Notes: a model not told the origin generated them from the sequence alone. Positions 34,489 to 42,373 are shown, counted from the stretch's first letter. The stretch is 64,000 nucleotides of DNA from an uncultured Litoreibacter sp. (GCA_947492995.1 CANLOU010000008.1:1-64000), one strand, 5' to 3'. Made by a program: numbers and translations.

Positions 34489-35163
34489 CTGATCGGGCGC
34501 CCCTCGCCGAATTTTGGGCCCCGTAAGGACGGGGCCTTACCCGATATTGTTGTCATCCACTACACCGCCATGACCAGCGCAGAGGCGGCGTTTCGCGCGT
34601 TGTCGAACCCTGAGGTGGAGGTCTCGGCGCATTATCTGATTGCCGAGACCGGCGACGTGATGGCGATGGTCGACGAGGCGGAGCGGGCCTGGCATGCGGG
34701 CGCGGGGCGCTGGGGCGATGTGGTGGACGTCAATTCGCGCTCTATCGGAATTGAGCTGGCCAATGACGGGTTTTCGCCGTTTTCGGCGGCGTTGATGGAC
34801 GCATTGGAGGAGCTGCTGGTGGGGATCATGGAGCGGTGGGCCATTCCGGCGGAACGCGTGATTGCCCATTCCGACCTGGCGCCGGGGCGCAAGATTGATC
34901 CAGGCCGGCGGTTTGATTGGCAAAGGCTGGCGCGTCAGGAGCTGGCGGTTTGGCCGGAGCAGGGCGCGGGGGATGTTGATGCGTTTCGGGCCAATGCGGC
35001 CGCGTTTGGCTACACCGCGGATGTGGATGACGAGACGCTGTTGGCCGCGTTCCGGCTGCGGTTCAGGCCCTGGGCTAAGGGGCCATTGAGCGCGCGAGAC
35101 GCCGGATTGGCGGCGGATCTGGCACGGCGGTATCCTATTGACCGGCACGGGGTGGTCGCCTAG
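34489..35163 (+). CDS. N-acetylmuramoyl-L-alanine amidase (Amidase_2), probable CTG start
   Basis: A zinc amidase cutting the MurNAc-L-Ala bond of peptidoglycan. Zinc ligands are His in VVIHYTAM, His in VIAHSDLAPGRK and Asp in KIDPGRRFDW; a C-terminal peptidoglycan-binding-like part follows. The first ATG (34570) lies after the first zinc ligand, so it cannot be the start of a working enzyme. In frame upstream there is no ATG, GTG or TTG before a stop at 34423. CTG 34489 gives LIGRPSPNFGPRKDG, matching the usual family opening M-I-x-x-PSPNFG, so I place the start there (224 residues). CTG 34483, overlapping the lipoprotein stop, is the alternative. Confidence 0.78.
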   Translation: MIGRPSPNFGPRKDGALPDIVVIHYTAMTSAEAAFRALSNPEVEVSAHYLIAETGDVMAMVDEAERAWHAGAGRWGDVVDVNSRSIGIELANDGFSPFSAALMDALEELLVGIMERWAIPAERVIAHSDLAPGRKIDPGRRFDWQRLARQELAVWPEQGAGDVDAFRANAAAFGYTADVDDETLLAAFRLRFRPWAKGPLSARDAGLAADLARRYPIDRHGVVA

Positions 35164-35166
35164 ACG
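35138..35166 (+). promoter_or_regulatory. promoter of rnpB
   Basis: TTGACC (35138-35143), a 17-bp spacer and TAGACG (35161-35166) place +1 at 35174, exactly where the RNase P RNA P1 helix begins. The promoter lies in the amidase coding end, and the -10 box includes its TAG stop. Confidence 0.75.
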
Positions 35167-35173
35167 CCGTGAT

Positions 35174-35583
35174 GCGCGGATGGCTGGATGGTCGCTGCGT
35201 TGTGTTTCCGCTTTGCCGAGACGCGACGTAGAGGAAAGTCCGGACTCCATGAAGAGACGGTGCCGGGTAACGCCCGGCGGGGGCAACCCCAGGGACAGCG
35301 CCACAGAGAACAGACCGCCTGACGCATCGCTTGCGATACGTCTGGTAAGGGTGAAACGGTGGAGTAAGAGACCACCGCGGGTCTGGCAACAGCCCCGGCA
35401 CGGCAAGCCCCACCGGGAGCAATGCCAAATAGGGACCTCGTGGTGCAAGCCAGGGCGTCTTTGGCCCGAGACGGTCCGGGTTGGCAGCTAGAGGGCCATG
35501 GGCAACCATGGCCTGAGATGAATGACCATCCATGGTCGGGGCAACCCGACCGGGACAGAATCCGGCTTACAGGCCGTCCGCGC
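35174..35583 (+). ncRNA. rnpB: RNase P RNA (bacterial type A)
   Basis: The catalytic RNA that matures tRNA 5' ends. The universally conserved AGAGGAAAGTCCGGACTCC is at about 35231-35249 and ACAGAATCCGGCTTACA at about 35556-35572. The 5' GCGCGGATGG pairs with the 3' CCGTCCGCGC to close helix P1, which fixes the ends at about 35174 and 35583 (410 nt). Multiple further helices and GGGCAACCC-type tetraloop stems are visible. A T5 run follows P1, forming the terminator. Confidence 0.97.
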
Positions 35584-35612
35584 TTTTTCCTTGATCTTGT
35601 GGTGATCGGAGT

Positions 35613-36389
35613 ATGACCTGTGTCTGCGGAAAGCCAGTGTTTCCGGAAAACCTGGGCCTGCGGAAAGGATATGTCTTGCGTATGGGAGCGGCAATTGTGG
35701 GCTTGAGTGCCCTTTTGGTGTTGGCCGCGCGCCTCACCCCATTTGGCACGGCGGTTGGAAACTGGATTTCAATGCTGGACCGCAACGGGTTCTTTGTTCC
35801 CGAGGACAGCTCTGTCTGGAGCTTCCGCGAGACGGTAAGCGACTCGGGAAGCGGCGGATATTGGTTATACGGCGAAGATGCGGCGGCGTTCTATGCCGCC
35901 GAGACGCGCGGCGGCGTGGAGCGCTACAGCCGCATCACCCGCCGCGCGGCGGCAGAGGTGGACGGGTTTGAGCCACATGATTTCGAGACATGGCGGCATT
36001 ATACGACGCTGCCCTGTGGCGATGTGCTGGCGATCTATGCCGAGCCGGTTGAGGGCCTGGAGTTTCTGAGCTGCGACCGGCCCGAGGACAGCCAGACCGT
36101 CATATCTGCGCGCTACCGCGTGCCGGGCGCGCGGGCGAAAGCGGTAGAAACTGCGCTGCTGCAGCGTTTCGGGATGGGCGCATTGGTTTGGGCCTGCTGC
36201 GGGTATGAGACGCGCAGCTATGGCGGGTTCGAGCATGACAGGCTGCGCCAATTGCATCCGTTTTTGAGCGTGAGCATCTCGATGGCAGGGGCGGGGGCGG
36301 GGTCCGGGAGCGACGGGCAGGAGATGCCCGTGCTGGACTTTGACCAGATTGAGTATTTTTACGTAACAGTCGACATTTCGCTTGTCTGA
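35613..36389 (+). CDS. hypothetical membrane-anchored protein
   Basis: A 258-residue product from ATG 35613, with an alternative in-frame ATG at 35682 that follows a GGAAAGGA site and starts immediately before a hydrophobic anchor (MGAAIVGLSALLVLAARL). The rest is a soluble, probably periplasmic domain with SVWSFRETVSDSGSGGYWLY, two Cys in LPCGDVL and LSCDRPED, and FDQIEYFYVTVDISLV at the end. I do not recognise a family. It stands alone behind rnpB. Confidence 0.7.
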   Translation: MTCVCGKPVFPENLGLRKGYVLRMGAAIVGLSALLVLAARLTPFGTAVGNWISMLDRNGFFVPEDSSVWSFRETVSDSGSGGYWLYGEDAAAFYAAETRGGVERYSRITRRAAAEVDGFEPHDFETWRHYTTLPCGDVLAIYAEPVEGLEFLSCDRPEDSQTVISARYRVPGARAKAVETALLQRFGMGALVWACCGYETRSYGGFEHDRLRQLHPFLSVSISMAGAGAGSGSDGQEMPVLDFDQIEYFYVTVDISLV

Positions 36390-36410
36390 GCGCGTTCCGC
36401 GCGCGTGATG

Positions 36411-36485
36411 TTTTGCGTTCTTTCGGGGATTTCATCCCCGAGCCACGCGGGCAAAACCCCTGAGGATATTTTTGAACATGGGAAG
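36411..36485 (+). repeat. dispersed hairpin element, copy 3
   Basis: Same layout as at 2154 and 31821: TTTTGCGTTCTT, stem TCGGGGAT/ATCCCCGA (36423-36430 with 36434-36441) around TTC, GCCACGCGGGCAAAA, CCCCTG and the tail AGGATATTTTTGAACATGGG then AAG. It lies 63 bp before ridA. Confidence 0.85.
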
Positions 36486-36548
36486 GAAGGGCGTGGCGTT
36501 ATGGGCTGCGGATCGGTAAGGCTGTGCTGTCATTTGGGAGAGCGAGAC

Positions 36549-36890
36549 ATGATTGAACGCATGGACACGGGCGCGCGCTCGTCGAAAATTGTGAAGCATA
36601 ACGGCGTGGCGTATTTGTCAGGCCAAGTGGCCGAGGGCGACGGGATCACCGCACAGACCGAGGCCTGTTTGGCCAAGGTGGAGGCCGCGTTGATACAGGC
36701 GGGATCGTCGAAAGAGCAGATGCTGCGGGCGACGATCTGGCTGTCGGATATGACCTATTTTGCCGGTTTGAACGAAGTTTGGAACGCCTGGGTGCCTGAG
36801 GGGCACGCGCCTGCGCGGGCCTGCGGTGAAGCGAAGCTGGCCCGCGAGGAGCTGTTGGTCGAGATCATCGTCGACGCGGCTTACGACTAG
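36549..36890 (+). CDS. RidA family protein
   Basis: A 113-residue protein of the YjgF/YER057c/UK114 (Rid) family; RidA hydrolyses reactive 2-aminoacrylate-type enamines. Features: [43 protein letters not shown], and the late segment [19 protein letters not shown], whose RAC-E-A pattern marks the active-site Arg and Glu region. The in-frame extension back to 36405 only translates the hairpin repeat, so ATG 36549 is used. It may be an archetypal RidA or an Rid-like subgroup. Confidence 0.88.
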   Translation: MIERMDTGARSSKIVKHNGVAYLSGQVAEGDGITAQTEACLAKVEAALIQAGSSKEQMLRATIWLSDMTYFAGLNEVWNAWVPEGHAPARACGEAKLAREELLVEIIVDAAYD

Positions 36891-36896
36891 GTCGTC

Positions 36897-38645
36897 TTAG
36901 CCCCCCAATGCGATGCCCTCGCGGCGGGGGTCAGCGCCGCCTTTGAGGCCTGCGGCGTCGATAGATATGGCGTGCAGACCGGAGGTGAGGGCGCGGGCGT
37001 TGACCTCGAAGCCGAGCTGCGTGAGCGGATCTGTGAGGGCCGTGGCGTCGGTGCCGTCTTCCACATCATAAGTGCCGAAGCGGTTCACCAGATGCGGCAA
37101 GGCGATGGCCTGCTGCACATCCATGCCCCAATCGACATGCGCGATGATGGTTTTGGCCACATAGCCGATGATGCGCGACCCGCCCGGCGAGCCGACAACC
37201 AGCGTGGGTTTGCCATCCTTCAGCACAATCGTGGGGGCCATCGAGGAGCGCGGGCGTTTGCCGGGTTCGACCCTGTTGGCGATGGGGACGCCGTCAGTGT
37301 GGGTTTTGAAGGAGAAATCGGTCAGCTCGTTGTTCAGCAGGAACCCGCCCGGGGCCATGAGGCGGGAGCCGAAGCCGTTCTCGATCGTGGTGGTCATGGA
37401 GAGCGCATTGCCAGCCGCATCCACGATGGAGATGTGGGAGGTGGAGGGCAGCTCGATGCTTTGATCGTCGGCCCAAAGGAGCGCGTGGTCGAAGGCCGGC
37501 GTGCCGGGGGCTGTTTCCGCGAGGGCCTTGTCGGTGTTCAGCAGTTTGGCGCGTTCCTTCAGGTAGTCGGGGTCAACCAGCCCTTCCGTGGGGACGGGGA
37601 CGTAGTCGCTGTCGGCCATGTAGCGGCCACGATCCGCGAAGGCCATGCGGGAGGCGTCACCGATCAGGCGCCAGCTTTCGGGGTTTTCCGCGCCAAGCGC
37701 GGCGAGGTCCGTGCCGTCGAGCATCCCAAGGATTTGTCCGACGGTCAGCGCACCAGACGAAGGCGGCCCCATGCCGCAGACATCATGCGCGCGGTAGGAA
37801 GCGCAGACGGCGGGGCGCTGTTTGACCTCGTAGTTTTCAAGGTCGCGCATGGCCAGGACGCCGGGATTGCCGTCCGCGTTTTGCACCGTGTCGACGATGC
37901 CTTGGGCGATGTCGCCGGTGTAAAAGACCTGCACGCCTTCCTCGGCGATGCGGGTGAGCGTGTCGGCATAGGCCGGGTTTTTGAGGGTGTTGCCCTCCTG
38001 GATGGGGGCGCCTTCGGGGACGAAATAGGAGGCTGTGCGGCCGAATTTGGTCAGGCGCTCCTGGTCGTTTTCGACGAGTGCTGCGAGGCGTGGCGAGACC
38101 GTGAAGCCCTCATCGGCCAGCGCGATGGCGTCGTCAAAGAGGCGCGGCCAATCGGAGGTGCCCCAGCGCCTATGGGCATCGGCCATCAGCGCAGGGGTGC
38201 CGGGTGTTCCGACGGAAAGCCCGCCGACCACGGCGTCGAAGAATTTGAGCGGCGCGCCGCTCGCGTCCTGGAACAGGAGCGGCGTGGCGGCCATGGGGGC
38301 GGTTTCGCGCCCGTCAAGCGTGGTGACCTCGCCGGTTTCGGCGTCATACCAGACGAGGAAGGCGCCGCCGCCAAGCCCAGAGCTTTGCGGCTCGACCAGC
38401 CCGAGGACGGCTTGCACGGCAACCATTGCATCCGCTGCGGTGCCGCCTGCTTTGAGGATTTTGGCACCGGCCTGCACGGCGAGCGGGTTTGCGGCTGCGA
38501 CCATCCAGTTTTGCGCCTCGACCGGGGTGCCAGCGCTTTTGGAGGCGAGGGCCGTGGCGGCCTCCGGCGCGATGGCGTCGGCGGCTTGTTGCGCCGTGGC
38601 GGGCAGGGCGAGGGCAAGGAGGGCGAGGGGGAGAGCAGCGCGCAT
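36897..38645 (-). CDS. ggt: gamma-glutamyltransferase
   Basis: A periplasmic N-terminal-nucleophile enzyme that moves or hydrolyses the gamma-glutamyl group of glutathione. The 582-residue precursor has a signal peptide (MRAALPLALLALALPATAQQ) and the self-cleavage site before Thr in LPSTSHISIVDAAGNALSM, giving large and small subunits. GSPGGSRIIGYVAKTIIAHVD is conserved. ATG 38645 is preferred to TTG 38651. It is convergent with ridA. Confidence 0.95.
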   Translation of the reverse strand: MRAALPLALLALALPATAQQAADAIAPEAATALASKSAGTPVEAQNWMVAAANPLAVQAGAKILKAGGTAADAMVAVQAVLGLVEPQSSGLGGGAFLVWYDAETGEVTTLDGRETAPMAATPLLFQDASGAPLKFFDAVVGGLSVGTPGTPALMADAHRRWGTSDWPRLFDDAIALADEGFTVSPRLAALVENDQERLTKFGRTASYFVPEGAPIQEGNTLKNPAYADTLTRIAEEGVQVFYTGDIAQGIVDTVQNADGNPGVLAMRDLENYEVKQRPAVCASYRAHDVCGMGPPSSGALTVGQILGMLDGTDLAALGAENPESWRLIGDASRMAFADRGRYMADSDYVPVPTEGLVDPDYLKERAKLLNTDKALAETAPGTPAFDHALLWADDQSIELPSTSHISIVDAAGNALSMTTTIENGFGSRLMAPGGFLLNNELTDFSFKTHTDGVPIANRVEPGKRPRSSMAPTIVLKDGKPTLVVGSPGGSRIIGYVAKTIIAHVDWGMDVQQAIALPHLVNRFGTYDVEDGTDATALTDPLTQLGFEVNARALTSGLHAISIDAAGLKGGADPRREGIALGG

Positions 38646-38831
38646 GGTCAAAATCCTTTTGTCAGCTAAGGGCAGAATGATGGCTCAAAAGCCGCCGGTG
38701 GCAAGTGCGGGTTTTGCGCCCTGCCTCCCTTGGCGGTTCTGCGCTTGAACATATGGGCAGGGTTTTTATGCGCCTTTGCGCCATGAGGCACATATGGCTG
38801 CGAATGCCTGCTCTGAGCCCGTAGCGGGAAA

Positions 38832-38928
38832 AAGGCCGTTCGAACGGCCTTGTGCGCACGAATTGCAATTCGTGCGCACAAACGTCTTCGAAGACGTTTG
38901 CCCCGATCCGCTTCGAAGCGGATTTTTC
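38832..38928. repeat. array of four abutting perfect palindromes
   Basis: Palindromes at 38832-38851 (20 bp), 38850-38881 (32 bp), 38879-38900 (22 bp) and 38906-38923 (18 bp) follow head to tail. Three have a TTCGAA centre; the second is centred in AATTGCAATT. The last is followed by TTTTT and could terminate transcription rightward. The first three share their edge bases, so the array looks built rather than accidental. Confidence 0.9.
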
Positions 38929-39057
38929 CAGATCCGAACGACCGCTTCGTCCGCGTAGCAGACCATAACCGAAGGAAGCGTCTAAGCCGATATGTCGAAG
39001 TAAGGGCTCAGTATGAAGTAGCAGCCAAGTTTCAGGGTCTCATTCCAGCTTTGGCGG

Positions 39058-39085
39058 TTGACTCGAGGGCTGGCAGGGGTAAAAG
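39058..39085 (+). promoter_or_regulatory. probable promoter of rpmG
   Basis: TTGACT (39058-39063), 16-bp spacer, TAAAAG (39080-39085). The start would be near 39092, about 45 bp before rpmG. Confidence 0.5.
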
Positions 39086-39136
39086 GCAGCTTCAAATGAA
39101 TTTCCGAGGGCGCTCCCCTCGTGCAGGAGATGTGAC

Positions 39137-39304
39137 ATGGCGAAGCCAACCACGATTAAAATCCGCCTGAACTCGACCGAAGGCACCGGCCACTTCTACG
39201 TGACCAAGAAAAACGCCCGCACCATGACCGAGAAGATGGTCGTGCGCAAATATGACCCCGTTGCGCGCAAGCATGTCGAATATAAAGAAGGCAAGATCAA
39301 GTAA
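39137..39304 (+). CDS. rpmG: 50S ribosomal protein L33
   Basis: A 55-residue basic protein of the large ribosomal subunit, near the E site. It opens [20 protein letters not shown] and has [20 protein letters not shown] and the terminal [10 protein letters not shown] of the cysteine-free (non zinc-binding) L33 type. GAGG-like sequence CAGGAG lies about ten bases before ATG 39137. It has its own promoter and terminator. Confidence 0.97.
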   Translation: MAKPTTIKIRLNSTEGTGHFYVTKKNARTMTEKMVVRKYDPVARKHVEYKEGKIK

Positions 39305-39330
39305 CCTGATCCCACCTTTGAGACCGAGAC

Positions 39331-39358
39331 AAAGCCGCGCCCCAGAGCGCGGCTTTTT
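39331..39358 (+). terminator. terminator of rpmG
   Basis: AAAGCCGCGC pairs with GCGCGGCTTT around CCCAGA, followed by TT. It lies 27 bp after the rpmG stop. Confidence 0.85.
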
Positions 39359-39386
39359 CGTTCTGGATTGCCGCTTGAGGAGAGCC

Positions 39387-39884
39387 ATGATGGAGATACG
39401 GCCCACCACCCGCCGCGACATCGCGGCTGTCGACGCGCTGCTGGCGACGAGCTACCCCGTGCTGTTGAAAGGCGACTACGCGCCCTCCGTGCTGGTGACC
39501 GCCTTGCCGCTTATCAGTCGTGCGCAGCCCAAGCTGGTGACTTGCGGCACCTATTACGGCGTGTTTGAGGGCGATGAGCTGGTGGGGGCCGGTGGCTGGA
39601 CGCTGGATGCCCCCGGCGGCGCGACGAGGCGCGCCAAGGTCGGCCATATCCGCCACGTTGTGACCGACCATAGGCGGGTGCGCAGCGGGATCGGGACGGC
39701 CCTTATGGGCCATATTCTGGAGCGGGCTTACGCTGCGGGTGTCGGCTTCCTCGCGTGCCAGTCCACGCTGACCGCCGAGCCATTTTACCGGGCCATGGGC
39801 TTTGATGGGGAGCGGGTGATTTCGGTGCCGCTGAGAGCCGGAATTTCCTTTCCGGCAGTGTCGATGGGGCGGAGCCTGCCGTAA
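39387..39884 (+). CDS. GNAT family N-acetyltransferase
   Basis: A 165-residue acetyl-CoA-dependent acetyltransferase. Acceptor-side opening EIRPTTRRDIAAVDALLATS, the central VGAGGWTLDAP strand, and the acetyl-CoA loop VTDHRRVRSGIGTALMGHIL (R-x-x-G-x-G/A) are present, then FLACQSTLTAEPFYRAMGF. ATG 39387 follows GAGGAG by about five bases; ATG 39390 is adjacent. Substrate unknown. Confidence 0.88.
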   Translation: MMEIRPTTRRDIAAVDALLATSYPVLLKGDYAPSVLVTALPLISRAQPKLVTCGTYYGVFEGDELVGAGGWTLDAPGGATRRAKVGHIRHVVTDHRRVRSGIGTALMGHILERAYAAGVGFLACQSTLTAEPFYRAMGFDGERVISVPLRAGISFPAVSMGRSLP

Positions 39885-39961
39885 TCGCTGGATTCTTTGC
39901 GATTGCCCGACTCAGCCTGCAAGGGTTAGTGTCCCCCAACAACATATTGGGGGAAGATAAG

Positions 39962-40414
39962 ATGAAGAAGCTGCTTCTTGTGGTTCCGTTGGCATTGGCG
40001 GCGTGCTCCAGCGGGCAGTCGGCCAAGCTGGACGGGTTGGTGCCTAACCTGTACCTCGCGACGCCACAGGGCGCGGGCTTTGGGCCCTACAGCCTTGCCG
40101 AGCACCGCGCGCGCGTGGCCGACAACCAGCCCGGCCTCACCCGCCATCAAGAGCCGTGGACCCGCGCAGACGCGCGGCGCAAGAGCAGCGGGTCGCGTGA
40201 CACGGTGTTCAAGCGCAAGTCGCGCAGAACCGTCACCCCTGTGGTCGCCGCAGGTCCGGTGCAAACCGGCCCCCAAACCGCAGCCGAGGCCCGGGCATTG
40301 GCAACGGCCACGCCCACCACGTATCGCCTTCCGGACAACAGCTTGGTGACCGTGGTATTGGTGCCGGGTGGCGGCGTCAAAGAGACCATTCAGATCGGCG
40401 CGCCCCCGGCATAG
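39962..40414 (+). CDS. hypothetical lipoprotein
   Basis: A 150-residue product with a short lipoprotein leader MKKLLLVVPLALAACSSG (lipid Cys at residue 15). The mature part is basic around residues 65-85 (RADARRKSSGSRDTVFKRK) and Ala/Thr-rich after that. The end contains LPDNSLVTVVLVPGGG. No known domain. Its 3' end overlaps the convergent GNAT gene by 25 bp. Confidence 0.75.
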   Translation: MKKLLLVVPLALAACSSGQSAKLDGLVPNLYLATPQGAGFGPYSLAEHRARVADNQPGLTRHQEPWTRADARRKSSGSRDTVFKRKSRRTVTPVVAAGPVQTGPQTAAEARALATATPTTYRLPDNSLVTVVLVPGGGVKETIQIGAPPA

Positions 40415-40890
40415 CCGGACGGCACGGACATCTCGGCCTGCACATAGGCCGGAATGAAGCCTTCGCGCGCTATCAGGGCGGCGGAGGCTTTGTTGAATGT
40501 GGCATAGGTCACCGAAATCTTGGCAACACCCTCGTCGCGCAAATTGTTGCGCATCGCACGGATGAGAGCACGGCCCAAGCCCGTGCGGCGGTGAGCCTGA
40601 TCGACGCAGATATGTTCCAGGACCGCGCGATGGATCGCGGGTTTCAACACGGATGCATCGCGCCTTTCCACTTTGTAGATCAAGTAGCCGGTCAATGCGT
40701 CAGGTGGACCGCAGACAAGCGTCACCAGCGCGGAGGTTGCCGACCAGTCTTGTAGCCATTTCAGAACCGCCTGCGTGTTTTCCAGGCGGCTGTAGTGGTC
40801 GGGGCGTTGGCTGACATGCAGCTCATGCACCTGCGTGAGCAACGGAATGATTTGGCCGATCTGGGCCGGGGGCAGGGTGCGGATGGTCAT
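40390..40890 (-). CDS. GNAT family N-acetyltransferase
   Basis: A 166-residue acetyltransferase unrelated in detail to the one at 39387. It opens TIRTLPPAQIGQIIPLLTQ, has the strand LTGYLIYKVER, the acetyl-CoA motif VDQAHRRTGLGRALIRAM, then VTYATFNKASAALIAREGF. Substrate unknown. It lies downstream of the BI-1 gene on the same strand, separated by a strong terminator. Confidence 0.88.
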   Translation of the reverse strand: MTIRTLPPAQIGQIIPLLTQVHELHVSQRPDHYSRLENTQAVLKWLQDWSATSALVTLVCGPPDALTGYLIYKVERRDASVLKPAIHRAVLEHICVDQAHRRTGLGRALIRAMRNNLRDEGVAKISVTYATFNKASAALIAREGFIPAYVQAEMSVPSGYAGGAPI

Positions 40891-40909
40891 GGGCGTCGTC
40901 TTTCATGCA

Positions 40910-40941
40910 TAAGAAAAGGGCCGGTGTTTCCACCGGCCCTT
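40910..40941 (-). terminator. terminator of the BI-1 gene
   Basis: AAGGGCCGGTG (40916-40926) and CACCGGCCCTT (40931-40941) form an 11-bp stem with a TTTC loop. On the minus strand it is followed by TTTTCTT, 28 bp after the BI-1 stop. Confidence 0.88.
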
Positions 40942-40968
40942 CGAAAACGTTTGATTTTCAGCGCGAAG

Positions 40969-41748
40969 TTATTCGCGGTTGCCGAAGAGCTGCAGCAGGA
41001 ACATGAACATGTTGATGAAGTCCAGATACAGGTTCAGCGCGCCCATGATGGCCGATTTTGCCAACCATTCCTGATCGCCAGCGAAGGCCATCTGGATGTA
41101 GTCGTTCTTGATCTTTTGCGTGTCGTAGGCTGTCAGACCTGCGAAGATCAGCACACCAATGGCAGATATGGCGAACATGATGGCGGGCGAGGCCAGCCAG
41201 ATGTTGACGATCGAGGCGACGATCAGGCCAATCACACCCATAATCAGGAACGACCCCCAGCCGGAGATGTCCTTCTTAGTGGTGTAGCCCCAGATGCTCA
41301 GCCCCGCGAATGCGATGGCGGTAATCAGGAACACTTGGATGATCGAGTAGCCGGTGAACACCAAGAAGATCGAACTGATCGAGATGCCCATAACAGCCGC
41401 GAAGGCGTAGAACACGACCTGTGCCGTGGCCGCCGACATGCGGTTAATCATTGCGCCGAAGCCAAAGACAAAGACCAGCGGTGCAAACATGACGACCCAG
41501 CGCAGCGGCGACAGGAACAGCGTGGCACCCAGTTGGGTCAACAATGTGCCATTGTTCATTTGCGCGACGGCAAGCGCCGGATTTTCGGTGACGGCAAGAC
41601 CCGCGATGGCCCAGGCCGCTGCAAACGTGATGAGCATGCCCACGGACATTGTGCCATAGACCTTGTTCATATGTGCGCGCAGACCGGCATCCATCTGCTC
41701 GGCACTGATGCCGGCGGTAGATTGCCCTGTTCTGACGTATTCTTGCAT
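40969..41748 (-). CDS. Bax inhibitor-1/YccA family membrane protein
   Basis: A 259-residue protein with seven hydrophobic helices, of the BI-1 family; homologues are pH-gated calcium leak channels or YccA-like modulators of FtsH. Features: HMNKVYGTMSVGMLITFAAAW, LFLSPLRWVVMFAPLVFVFG, VFTGYSIIQVFLITAIAF, and the family motif GLTAYDTQKIKNDYIQ followed by a C-terminal FINMFMFLLQLFGNRE. Its own promoter region lies in the 146-bp gap next to the Lrp gene. Confidence 0.94.
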   Translation of the reverse strand: MQEYVRTGQSTAGISAEQMDAGLRAHMNKVYGTMSVGMLITFAAAWAIAGLAVTENPALAVAQMNNGTLLTQLGATLFLSPLRWVVMFAPLVFVFGFGAMINRMSAATAQVVFYAFAAVMGISISSIFLVFTGYSIIQVFLITAIAFAGLSIWGYTTKKDISGWGSFLIMGVIGLIVASIVNIWLASPAIMFAISAIGVLIFAGLTAYDTQKIKNDYIQMAFAGDQEWLAKSAIMGALNLYLDFINMFMFLLQLFGNRE

Positions 41749-41894
41749 GGAGATGACTCCCTTTCAGTCATTGAAATGGCTGCCCCGAAGGTATTCGGGA
41801 TTTCTGTTCTCGAATGTGGGGCAGTGCGGCCTGTATTTCAAGGAATTCTGGGCGAAAACATGACGTTTTCCGTCGGATTTGCGTAAATTGCCGC

Positions 41895-42356
41895 CTACAC
41901 GGGCAAAGCCGTGGTGTCCTTGATGTTCTCCATCACGAAGCTGGCCGATATATCGCGCACCGGCACCAGTTCGATCAGGCGTTTGTAGAAGCGATCGTAA
42001 TCGGCCACATCCGCCACCTGCACCCTCAGCACGTAGTCAAGGTCACCTGACATACGATGCGCCCCGATGATTTCGGGCAGGACACGCACCGCGCGGTAGA
42101 ATTTCGTGAGCCAATCGGGCGAATGATCCGCCGCACGCATCATCACAAAAACGGGCAGGCCAAGGCCGATCTTGGCGGGATCCACCAAGGCGACCCGGCC
42201 CTTAATAATGCCCGCCTCCTCCATTTGTTTGATGCGCCGCCAACAGGCGTTGCGAGACAGCGCCACCTGATCCGAGATCGCATCGACGCTGGTCGAGGCG
42301 TCTTTTTGCAGGAGGGTGAGGATTTGGCGGTCTATTCCGTCGATTGAATTGTTCAT
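41895..42356 (-). CDS. Lrp/AsnC family transcriptional regulator
   Basis: A 153-residue feast/famine regulator. The N-terminal winged helix-turn-helix has DGIDRQILTLLQKDASTSVD and VALSRNACWRRIKQMEEAGII; the C-terminal RAM/AsnC domain has SGDLDYVLRVQVADVADYDRF and a final TSFALE-like segment SFVMENIKDTTALPV. A perfect palindrome (42361-42373) lies five bases upstream of its start, a likely autoregulatory site. It is divergent from the DUF6356 gene. Confidence 0.94.
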   Translation of the reverse strand: MNNSIDGIDRQILTLLQKDASTSVDAISDQVALSRNACWRRIKQMEEAGIIKGRVALVDPAKIGLGLPVFVMMRAADHSPDWLTKFYRAVRVLPEIIGAHRMSGDLDYVLRVQVADVADYDRFYKRLIELVPVRDISASFVMENIKDTTALPV

Positions 42357-42360
42357 GTAT

Positions 42361-42373
42361 GGGATACTATCCC
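42361..42373. promoter_or_regulatory. palindromic operator candidate for the Lrp gene
   Basis: GGGATACTATCCC is a perfect 13-bp inverted repeat directly upstream of the Lrp start and ahead of an AT-rich stretch (42374-42420) that may hold the divergent promoters. Confidence 0.5.

Larger units (their letters stand above)
38646..39136. other. 491-bp intergenic region upstream of ggt and rpmG
   Basis: A divergent intergenic region with no supportable gene; the open frames across 38760-39170 translate palindromes. It contains the palindrome array (38832-38928) and the rpmG promoter (39058-39085). The stretch 38929-39055 has no feature I can name. Confidence 0.7.

Noticed and set aside
38850-39170. 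106-residue frame on the + strand before rpmG
   Set aside because: It translates the palindrome array and overlaps rpmG in another frame. No ribosome site and no protein-like composition.
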